Assembly (NCBI GenBank): GCA_964592455.1
Contig: CAZQDQ010000010.1
Coordinates: forward strand, 1-16,354
From: MFAQ01 sp964592455
GTDB taxonomy: Bacteria > Patescibacteriota > Microgenomatia > UBA1400 > MFAQ01
Length of the DNA: 16,354 nt
Reading direction: 5' to 3'
How positions within the stretch are numbered: the first letter of the stretch is position 1; every line of letters begins with the position of its first letter. The notes beneath the pieces were generated by a model. It worked only from the letters and a program-made list of their open reading frames with translations. It made no database searches and was not told the origin of the DNA. Positions 1 through 6,346 of the stretch are shown piece by piece. The position numbers and the translations under genes were made by a program.

Positions 1-8
1 TCAAGAGG

Positions 9-566
9 TCAAAATCTCATCGCTAAAACAAAATAGATAAAACAAACTCCTATCAGAACATTTCTCTTTTCTTCATGCGAAAGCTCCCGCTTTATCTGCC
101 AAAACCATTTATCGTATCTCCGCCTATCATAAAAATAATCATAAATAAAGTCAAAAACTAAGTGCGTCCCTATCCCCAAAATAAACCCTCGCGAGAAGTC
201 GTTGACAATACTAGTCATAGTAAGGAAACCTAAAACCGCCCATACAAAAACAAACAAAATACTCCTCATTATCTGCATCCTAGATTCTTGATTTTCCTGA
301 AGCAAAGATTCAATATTCTGCCTTAACATTCTCTTGTCAAAAAAAGCCTTCAGTCTGTCCGTCCACACTTCATTTGGGTGAGTCAACAATCCAAAAACAA
401 AACTATCAACAAATACAAACAAAAAACCAATTATGGCTCCCAACAACCACCACAACAATCCTAAATTTATATAGAAACCACTACCAACTAAAGTCCTCAG
501 AACCAACACCCCAAGCACTCCAAACAAAACATACTGATGAAGTAATATTTTATTTATTTTATTCAT
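9..566 (-). CDS. Conserved hypothetical integral membrane protein, about four to five transmembrane helices
   Basis: The 185-residue protein has hydrophobic stretches at about residues 11-29, 33-62, 101-122, 126-146 and 168-183, so it should sit in the cytoplasmic membrane. Between the first and second pairs lies a basic, Gln/Arg-rich cytoplasmic-looking segment (about 66-100). A His- and Asp-containing aromatic helix (G-T-H-L-V-F-D-F-I-Y-D near 133-143) is the most distinctive motif and could bind a metal or substrate, but that is only a guess. I do not recognise a named family. The ATG at 564-566 starts 18 bases after the stop of the upstream MFS transporter, so the two may be co-transcribed. 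A TAGAAT about 10 bases before the ATG could also give it its own promoter. The stop is TGA. The gene is complete, with 8 bases to the window edge. Confidence 0.8.
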   Translation of the reverse strand: MNKINKILLHQYVLFGVLGVLVLRTLVGSGFYINLGLLWWLLGAIIGFLFVFVDSFVFGLLTHPNEVWTDRLKAFFDKRMLRQNIESLLQENQESRMQIMRSILFVFVWAVLGFLTMTSIVNDFSRGFILGIGTHLVFDFIYDYFYDRRRYDKWFWQIKRELSHEEKRNVLIGVCFIYFVLAMRF

Positions 567-584
567 CGCTACAATTATTCTATC

Positions 585-1838
585 CTAATTCCACTCACTA
601 ATCTCCCCCTGAGGTAATCTCATTTTTTTTGGAGTAAATATCAACAAAAGAAGTGAAACCAGGCTTACAAACATACCCACAATTACAAAAGTATTTTTGT
701 CGCCAAAACTTTGTGCTACAACACCAGAAATAATTGGTCCAAAGATATAAGCTACACTCACCGTTGACCCAGACAATCCAATCATATGCTTCCCTTCGTG
801 ACCCATCCTGCTGGTTACATCTGTATAAATCGCGTCCTTTAATGGCCAACAAATTGCTGTTACCACGCCAACCATCAAAGACAAAAACAGTAAAAACACT
901 ATCGAATTAGTAAGCGACATAAACATCATCAGAATTCCCGAAATAAGCATAAACAACTCAGCCAGCTTCTTTTTACCTTTATATATTCCAAGCTTCGCCA
1001 CTACCAGCCCTACCACCACCATTGGTAATTCATAAAGTGGCAAAAACAGACTCCCATAAATATGAATTCTTGCCAAATTATCACTATAAACTGTACCTGT
1101 TGTCCAAAAAGTCGCATCCAGTAGCCCTAGTGTTAAACTAATAATCACCACCGGCCAGACACTCTTAAGCAACAAACCCCAGTGTTTTATCTCTAAAAAA
1201 ATATTTATCCTTTCTTGCTCAACCTCTATAACACGTTCCTTCTTTTCGATTCTTTTAGCTACCAACCATATCAAAAACCCGACTGTTGTAAACGTTAAAG
1301 CTAAACCTACGGCATGCCTATCACCATAACTAATCGAAACCAAACTGCCAATAATCGGCCCCAAAAAGTACGCAAGCCCCCTAAACGCACTCATCATAGA
1401 CCAAGCCCCAGTTCTTAAATGAGAGGAAATATTAGCTGAGACATACTCAGAAGCTCCAAAACCCAAAAATTCGTAGTAAACACCCCAGACAGCCATTCCA
1501 GTCAAAAAAAACAAAATAGTTGGCCAAGAAATGCTGAAGTACATCAAAACACCAAAAAAAATGCTCGTTGCAATCGCCATTAAAATCATTAAAGTAGAAC
1601 TCATCTTTTTTAAAAGTTGAGGAAATATCAAATCGGCTAACAAACCTATTAATGAAGAAAATGACATAACCAAACCCATAACCAAAGGACTTTTTACTGA
1701 TGACTGCACAAATGCAGGAGTCCAGTCACTATAAATAGCATCACCCAAAAAAACAAAAAAAAGCATTACGCAAATAAAAATCAATCTTCCCCAATAGCCA
1801 CTTACAGTTCTACCATTTTCCTTTTGATACATCCACAT
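585..1838 (-). CDS. Major facilitator superfamily (MFS) transporter
   Basis: The 417-residue protein has the usual MFS length and two sets of about six helices. Hydrophobic runs lie near 18-37, 52-73, 81-101, 106-127, 146-170, 176-194, then 225-245, 260-282, 292-310, 312-335, 352-378 and 383-402. A charged cytoplasmic loop (about 195-225, E/K/R rich) separates the halves, as is typical. A G-x-W-S-M-M-S-A-F-R-G patch around 144-154 (TM5) and the repeated F-G-P-I-I (158-163, 366-370) in both halves agree with the pseudo-twofold MFS fold. The substrate cannot be read from the sequence; the general look is that of the drug/sugar-exporter-like MFS_1 group. Two in-frame ATGs (1838, 1832) compete as the start. 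A TATGAT box at 2 and 8 bases upstream respectively favours the second if the mRNA is leaderless. A purine-rich GGAGAGGAG lies about 20 bases upstream, too far for a normal Shine-Dalgarno site. Confidence 0.88.
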   Translation of the reverse strand: MWMYQKENGRTVSGYWGRLIFICVMLFFVFLGDAIYSDWTPAFVQSSVKSPLVMGLVMSFSSLIGLLADLIFPQLLKKMSSTLMILMAIATSIFFGVLMYFSISWPTILFFLTGMAVWGVYYEFLGFGASEYVSANISSHLRTGAWSMMSAFRGLAYFLGPIIGSLVSISYGDRHAVGLALTFTTVGFLIWLVAKRIEKKERVIEVEQERINIFLEIKHWGLLLKSVWPVVIISLTLGLLDATFWTTGTVYSDNLARIHIYGSLFLPLYELPMVVVGLVVAKLGIYKGKKKLAELFMLISGILMMFMSLTNSIVFLLFLSLMVGVVTAICWPLKDAIYTDVTSRMGHEGKHMIGLSGSTVSVAYIFGPIISGVVAQSFGDKNTFVIVGMFVSLVSLLLLIFTPKKMRLPQGEISEWN

Positions 1839-1868
1839 CTATCATAACAAAACAAATTCTCCTCTCCA

Positions 1869-2153
1869 TTATTTTTCTGTGTTTTCCTCCTTTAACTGTC
1901 TTACTTTCCACATAAATAACCTTGCTTTGTTCCTTGCATTTGAGTCCATTACAAAGCTCTTAGCTTTCTCCAATATCTCTCTTGGCGTGTTTTTAGCCAT
2001 TCGCATATATATTGGTGTGTGTGCTGTATCTTCCAGCGCTATCGCCAATCTGTAAGCATAATCTTGAAACTCTCTACTAATCCTTTTTTGTTTATCTTCA
2101 TCAAAGTCGTACTTGTCAAAAACCTTAACTATTTTTGTAAAACCTGTGTCCAT
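1869..2153 (-). CDS. Small conserved hypothetical protein (94 aa), helical and basic
   Basis: This is a soluble, highly charged 94-residue protein with no signal peptide or membrane helix. Predicted features are an N-terminal segment rich in Asp/Lys (about 8-25), an aromatic helix (F-Q-D-Y-A-Y-R-L-A near 29-37), a central P-I-Y-M-R-M-A segment (47-53), and a C-terminal helix with R-N-K-A-R-L-F-M-W-K (about 74-83). The layout resembles small proteins I associate with Patescibacteria genomes, but I cannot attach a function. It is divergently transcribed from the ABC exporter across 55 bases that carry a back-to-back pair of -10 boxes. It is followed 30 bases later by the MFS gene, which may be in the same transcript. 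ATG start, TAA stop. Confidence 0.7.
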   Translation of the reverse strand: MDTGFTKIVKVFDKYDFDEDKQKRISREFQDYAYRLAIALEDTAHTPIYMRMAKNTPREILEKAKSFVMDSNARNKARLFMWKVRQLKEENTEK

Positions 2154-2208
2154 ATATATTGCTAATTATATTTCACATCTTCATTCTTTATAATGACTTT
2201 GTCCCACA
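2154..2208. promoter_or_regulatory. Divergent promoter region between the 94-aa gene and the ABC exporter
   Basis: There are two perfect TATAAT hexamers in 55 bases: 2189-2194 on the plus strand (14 bases before the ABC exporter ATG) and 2165-2170 on the minus strand (11 bases before the ATG of the 94-aa gene). Neither has a convincing -35 box at 16-18 bases. With normal -10 to start-site geometry the leaders would be only about 4-8 bases, so both mRNAs should be leaderless or nearly so. The minus-strand box is followed by TAGCAAT, also seen at the ligase promoter. Promoter identity is inferred from sequence only. Confidence 0.5.
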
Positions 2209-4020
2209 ATGAAAATCAAGAGCATAAACATCACAAACTTTAAAAAGTTCTTTAAGACCTACAAATCAACAGTAAAACTTGCTTGGCAAACAAACAAAAA
2301 GTATTTTCTTTTTATTACGTTAGCCGGAGCTATAGAGGGCTTACTCGTCTATCCAGAACTTCTCATCACCAAAAACATAACAGATAACGTCATACAAGGT
2401 ATCAGTACATCTGAATACTTCGAGCCTCTAAAAGTTATTCTCTTTTTAACAGCTATCACCATCATTATCAACCAGATACAACAACTTATTTCCGATTTTG
2501 CTGACGTTTACTCAAACACCTTATCGGGTTTAATAAAGGAAACAATAAACATTAATATAAGTCGTAAAATTAATTCGCTGCCGGTTCCCCAAGCAGAAAA
2601 TCCGGAAGTAAGAAACACCTTTCAAAAAGTGCAAGAAGCTTCAGGGAACGCTGTTTGGGCTATTACAACCCCGCTAAGCACCTTTCCCACTATCCTTTTT
2701 GGCTTAACAAGCTCTTCAATCCTTATTTTTAATTTTAGTTTTCTAGTTATGGTTCCTGCTATTATCTTTGCCCTCCCTCGCATTAATTTCGGCATCAGAA
2801 GAACCAACGCTTGGAGAGCAATCAGAAGTAAATATTCACCAATGTGGCGAGTCTGGGGGGCTCTAGATGATTTTGCTAACAAAGGTAGATATTTATACGA
2901 AAACAAGATACTAAACCATGTAGATTTGCTGCTTAATCGCCGACTAAAACTAACAATTCAGTATTTTAAAGAAACAGAAAAGCACAGATTAAAATTCAGT
3001 AAGCTTCAGCGCATTTATTCAGCCCCTCTAATACTCTTCGAAAATGGTACTAAACTATATCTTTTTTATCTGGCAATGACAAAAATAATGACTCTTGGTA
3101 CCGCCCAAGCCACAAACTCCTCTATAAATCGCTTCATAAACTACATCAGCAGATTAGTAAGAGAGACAAGTGATCTTTACCAAAACTACACCTTTATAAA
3201 CGACTACGAAAACTTTATAAATCTAGCCAACGAGGAATCAAGCGGCCAACCAGTAGATCAAAAAATGGAAACAGGTTTAATATTCAAAAATGTTTGGTTT
3301 AAATATCAGAACGCAACTGATTGGAATTTAAAAAACATTTCTTTTGTCGTCGGCCCAACAGAAAACATAGCCATCGTTGGAGAAAACGGCGCTGGTAAAA
3401 CCACCTTGATTAAATTAATTTGCCGTTTCTACAAACCGCAAAAAGGACAAATTCTTCTTAATGGTAAAAACATATATGACTACAATCTGGTATCGTACCG
3501 TAAAGCAATTTCCGCCCTTTTCCAAGACTTTGCTCAATATCCATTTTCAGCCAAAGACAACATCCACTTTGGAGACGTCAAGAAAAAATTAAAACTAAAA
3601 GACATTAAAAGAGCTGCCAAACATACGAACATGCATCACTTTCTAGAAAAGCTACCTTTAAAATACAACAATCCCTTAGATAAGGAGTTTGCCAAAGGCA
3701 TTGAACCAAGCAAAGGTCAATGGCAAAGAATCGCTCTTTCTCGAACTCTATACAGAAACAGTCATATAGTTATACTTGACGAACCTACTAGCAATGTAGA
3801 CCCAGAATCAGAGGAAAAAATATTTGAATCCGTCATGGAATTGGACAAAGACAAAATGATTTTTCTCATTTCTCACCGTTTCAGTACAGTAAGGAAGGCA
3901 GACAAAATTTTAGTTATTGAAAACGGACAGCTAATAGAAGAAGGAGGTCACCACAAGTTAATAAAAAACAAGTCTCTCTATTCTAAACTTTTCAACCTAC
4001 AAGCCCAAAGTTACAAGTAG
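2209..4020 (+). CDS. ABC exporter, fused permease and ATPase (half transporter)
   Basis: The 603-residue half transporter works as a homo- or heterodimer in the membrane. The N-terminal permease domain (about 20-340) has hydrophobic helices near 32-52, 74-95, 157-193 and 270-290; several are weakly hydrophobic and Asn-rich. The ATPase domain (about 355-590) has Walker A G391-T399 with Lys397, Q-loop Gln439, Walker B Asp524 with catalytic Glu525, D-loop S-N-V-D and H-loop His556. The signature motif is P-S-K-G-Q (500-504) instead of L-S-G-G-Q, with Lys replacing the first Gly. The substrate is unknown; family relatives export lipids, peptides or drugs. It stands alone on the plus strand, divergent from the 94-aa gene, and its last 24 bases overlap the convergent peptidyl-tRNA hydrolase gene. 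Its Lys/Asn/Ile/Thr-rich composition differs from minus-strand neighbours, fitting strand-biased base composition. Confidence 0.93.
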   Translation: MKIKSINITNFKKFFKTYKSTVKLAWQTNKKYFLFITLAGAIEGLLVYPELLITKNITDNVIQGISTSEYFEPLKVILFLTAITIIINQIQQLISDFADVYSNTLSGLIKETININISRKINSLPVPQAENPEVRNTFQKVQEASGNAVWAITTPLSTFPTILFGLTSSSILIFNFSFLVMVPAIIFALPRINFGIRRTNAWRAIRSKYSPMWRVWGALDDFANKGRYLYENKILNHVDLLLNRRLKLTIQYFKETEKHRLKFSKLQRIYSAPLILFENGTKLYLFYLAMTKIMTLGTAQATNSSINRFINYISRLVRETSDLYQNYTFINDYENFINLANEESSGQPVDQKMETGLIFKNVWFKYQNATDWNLKNISFVVGPTENIAIVGENGAGKTTLIKLICRFYKPQKGQILLNGKNIYDYNLVSYRKAISALFQDFAQYPFSAKDNIHFGDVKKKLKLKDIKRAAKHTNMHHFLEKLPLKYNNPLDKEFAKGIEPSKGQWQRIALSRTLYRNSHIVILDEPTSNVDPESEEKIFESVMELDKDKMIFLISHRFSTVRKADKILVIENGQLIEEGGHHKLIKNKSLYSKLFNLQAQSYK

Positions 4021-4518
4021 TTCGTCACAACTTTCCTCAATTACATCTTCCATTGTGTCCTCATCTTCAGACGAAAAATTAGATAGTACGTAATCAGCCC
4101 CGCTTCCAGCAAAGATTCTAGTTTTTCTACTATCAACCCCAATTCGAAGTCTCCAAAAGTCCGATGTCCCTACTGTACTTTCCACAGAGCTAATACCATT
4201 ATGCACTTTGGGCCCCTTACCTTTTTGGATCTTATAATCTCCAGTTTCTATATCCAAGTCATCATGCACCAAAACTAAGTCACTTGCGCTTATTTTATAA
4301 AAATCCATTATCTTCCTAACTGCCCTTCCAGACTCATTCATAAAAGTTGTTGGTTTTACCAACAAAACACTCCCCTTTCTACAAATTAAGGCTTCCTGTG
4401 CTTTATCCTCTCTAAATTTCTCACCAGCCGCCAATCTTTCCACCACCCTAAAGCCTACGTTATGACGTGTATTTCTGTATTTTTCCCCTATATTTCCAAG
4501 TCCTACTACAATTTTCAT
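3997..4518 (-). CDS. pth: Peptidyl-tRNA hydrolase
   Basis: This cytosolic enzyme cleaves the ester between prematurely released peptides and tRNA, recycling tRNA. The N terminus K-I-V-V-G-L-G-N with T-R-H-N-V-G-F is diagnostic. Numbering from the ATG (173 aa): Asn9 and catalytic His19, Asn61 in T-T-F-M-N, Asp86 in H-D-D-L-D and Asn107 in H-N-G match E. coli Asn10, His20, Asn68, Asp93 and Asn114. The usual G-N-P-G is G-N-I-G here. A longer reading from TTG at 4524 adds two residues. I prefer the ATG at 4518 because M-K-I-V-V is where family members begin and a TATAAA box sits 11 bases upstream. Length is slightly short of the usual 180-190. The 3' end overlaps the ABC exporter tail to tail by 24 bases. 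It is divergent from the family 2 glycosyltransferase. Confidence 0.95.
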   Translation of the reverse strand: MKIVVGLGNIGEKYRNTRHNVGFRVVERLAAGEKFREDKAQEALICRKGSVLLVKPTTFMNESGRAVRKIMDFYKISASDLVLVHDDLDIETGDYKIQKGKGPKVHNGISSVESTVGTSDFWRLRIGVDSRKTRIFAGSGADYVLSNFSSEDEDTMEDVIEESCDELLVTLGL

Positions 4519-4555
4519 ATTCAAGCTAATTTATATAATATAATTCTAGCAGTCC
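4519..4555. promoter_or_regulatory. Divergent promoter region between pth and the family 2 glycosyltransferase
   Basis: The 37-base AT-rich gap carries overlapping plus-strand TATAAT boxes (4534-4539 and 4539-4544). The second lies 11 bases before the glycosyltransferase ATG. On the minus strand a TATAAA (4530-4535) lies 11 bases before the pth ATG. TAGC follows both boxes within two bases, as in the 94-aa and ligase promoters. There is no clear -35 and no Shine-Dalgarno sequence. Very short leaders are predicted. Confidence 0.45.
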
Positions 4556-5380
4556 ATGACCAAAAAACCCTTTTTCTCCATCATCATCCCCACCTTAAAT
4601 GAAGAAAAGTATCTCCCCCAACTCTTATCAGATCTGTCCAACCAGACATTCAGTGACTTTGAAGTAATTATTGTAGATGGTAAATCAGAAGACAACACCA
4701 TTAAAATTGCTAAAGCCTTTCACAGTAAACTACCAAAAATTACCATCTATACCTCCAGCCGCCGCCATGTATGCACCCAAAGAAATCTAGGTGCTAGTAA
4801 AGCATCAGGTAACACCCTTATTTTTTCCGATGCTGACAATAAGTTTCCAAGTTACTTTTTAGCCGGTATAAAGTATAAGATAGAACTTCTTAACGCTGAT
4901 CTAGTCACTCCTTGGTTCAAACCAGACAAATCAAACCCAACCAACGACACCATTGCTCTGGGAATGAATCTTGCTCTAGAACTGCAAAAAACACTTTCTA
5001 ACCCAATGATGCTCGAATCCTTAATAGCAATCAAAAAAACATCGTTTAAAAAAATGGGTGGTTTCGATGAGTCAATAAATTATGCCGAAGGCAGACAATT
5101 TGCAGAAAGTGTTTTGACAAACAACCTTAACTGGTCGATTATCAAAGATCCAACATATCACTTTTCATTTCGAAGATTCAGAAAATTTGGATTTCTTAAA
5201 ATAATGAAAAATACAACCACTTTAGGGTTAAGCAATTTACTAGGAAAAGATTACAAAAACAAACTAGCGGAGGACCTGTATCCAATGATAGGTGGAACAT
5301 TATTTAACAAACCAAAAAAGCAAAAAAGTAAGTTTGCAAAAACAATTACAAATCTTCTCAAAAAAATTCAAAAACTCTAA
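4556..5380 (+). CDS. Glycosyltransferase family 2 (GT-A fold)
   Basis: The 274-residue soluble or membrane-associated enzyme likely transfers a sugar from a nucleotide donor to a polysaccharide or lipid acceptor on the cytoplasmic face. It opens with the family 2 strand S-I-I-I-P-T-L-N-E-E (8-17). Asp41 (V-D-G-K-S-E-D) is the nucleotide-binding acid. D92-A-D94 is the DxD metal/donor motif, preceded by R-N-L-G-A (76-80), which is common in this family. G-G-F-D-E (168-172) is the acceptor-side loop. The usual E-D catalytic-base pair after this loop is not obvious; E-G-R-Q-F-A-E (178-184) occupies the region. The C-terminal about 25 residues are Lys-rich, suggesting membrane-surface contact. No transmembrane helix is apparent. 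ATG start; its TAA overlaps the convergent antiporter stop by 4 bases. The exact sugar and acceptor cannot be told. Confidence 0.88.
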   Translation: MTKKPFFSIIIPTLNEEKYLPQLLSDLSNQTFSDFEVIIVDGKSEDNTIKIAKAFHSKLPKITIYTSSRRHVCTQRNLGASKASGNTLIFSDADNKFPSYFLAGIKYKIELLNADLVTPWFKPDKSNPTNDTIALGMNLALELQKTLSNPMMLESLIAIKKTSFKKMGGFDESINYAEGRQFAESVLTNNLNWSIIKDPTYHFSFRRFRKFGFLKIMKNTTTLGLSNLLGKDYKNKLAEDLYPMIGGTLFNKPKKQKSKFAKTITNLLKKIQKL

Positions 5381-6339
5381 ACCACCAAAAACTGTAAACC
5401 TACAAACATTAAGTAAATTCCAATTAAGGTCAACCCTTCCCATCTTTCCAACTTTCTCTTTGACTTTGTAAACAACCAAAACATTCCTAGTATTACAATC
5501 AAGAATATTCCAGATATCCCCTTTTGTACAGATGAATCAAAAACCACAGGCGTAACTACCGCAATCACCCCTAATATAAACGTAGAATTTACAATTACAC
5601 TACCCAATATATTACCTAACAACAAAGAATTATCTTTTTTATAAGAAGCAGCCAACGTCAAAACCAACTCAGGCATTGTTGTTCCAAAAGCCAACATAAG
5701 CAGACCAACCCAGTATGCGTTAACTCCAAGGCCAAGAGACATTTTCATAACCACCTCAATTAAGTTATTCGCAGTAATCGCCATAAGCCCAAGAGAAAGC
5801 AGTAACAAAAGCAGGTGCAAAATCCACGATAATCCTCCTTTTATTTTCCAATTTGTTCTTTTGTGTCTTTTGAGTTTTGCATGTTTTACATGATCTGACA
5901 TCATTAACATATTTTTTGCGTAAAAAAAGTAAGCAAAAATCAGCACCCCCCCATCGATTCTAGACAACAACCCATCGCTCATTAGCACAAATGGCAACAT
6001 AGCCATCCCAAGAGCCATCCACAAGTCTTTTTTCAAATAATCTCCTATAACTGGTATAACCCCAGAAACAACAGCAGCCCCACCAACTATAAAACTCAAA
6101 TTAGCTAAGTTCGCCCCAACCAAGTTACCCAACGCAATTTGTGGTTCACCTCGCAAAGCTGACGCAATACCCACAGAAAACTCTGGCAAAGACGTAGAAA
6201 AGCTTACCAAAAAAGTAGCAAGCAATAACTTGTTCACCTTTATCTCATGAGATATTTTTTCAAAAATATCTACCGCAATACCAGAAAACAAAACTAACAG
6301 CAAAATCAAAAACAAACCAAGCAACAAGTCCAAAAGCAT
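5377..6339 (-). CDS. Calcium/cation antiporter (CaCA family, YrbG-like)
   Basis: The 320-residue protein of about ten helices exchanges Na+ or H+ for Ca2+ across the cytoplasmic membrane. Both alpha repeats are visible. Repeat 1 has F-S-T-S-L-P-E (47-53, Glu53) followed by G-N-L-V-G-A-N (71-77). Repeat 2 has F-G-T-T-M-P-E (218-224, Glu224) followed by G-N-I-L-G-S (242-247) and Asn251. Compared with the NCX_Mj site, the Ser of G-S-N in repeat 1 is Ala76, and the Asp of repeat 2 appears as Asn251. The glutamates are intact. A basic cytoplasmic loop (about 151-166, K/R/H rich) separates the two halves. The ATG lies 7 bases after the ligase stop, indicating one transcript with the ligase, though TTTAAT six bases before the ATG could act as its own -10. 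Direction and ion specificity are inferred from family only. Confidence 0.9.
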   Translation of the reverse strand: MLLDLLLGLFLILLLVLFSGIAVDIFEKISHEIKVNKLLLATFLVSFSTSLPEFSVGIASALRGEPQIALGNLVGANLANLSFIVGGAAVVSGVIPVIGDYLKKDLWMALGMAMLPFVLMSDGLLSRIDGGVLIFAYFFYAKNMLMMSDHVKHAKLKRHKRTNWKIKGGLSWILHLLLLLLSLGLMAITANNLIEVVMKMSLGLGVNAYWVGLLMLAFGTTMPELVLTLAASYKKDNSLLLGNILGSVIVNSTFILGVIAVVTPVVFDSSVQKGISGIFLIVILGMFWLFTKSKRKLERWEGLTLIGIYLMFVGLQFLVV

Positions 6340-6346
6340 AAATTAA

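Noticed and set aside
598..852. 84-codon minus-strand frame overlapping the MFS gene
   Set aside because: It is an out-of-frame reading of the C-terminal MFS helices; the MFS frame is continuous and hydrophobic throughout, so no frameshift is needed.
1850..1860. GGAGAGGAG as ribosome binding site of the MFS gene
   Set aside because: It lies about 20 bases from the nearest plausible ATG, too far for a standard Shine-Dalgarno interaction.
4519..4524. TTG start at 4524 for peptidyl-tRNA hydrolase
   Set aside because: An ATG six bases later gives the normal family N terminus and better spacing to the candidate -10.
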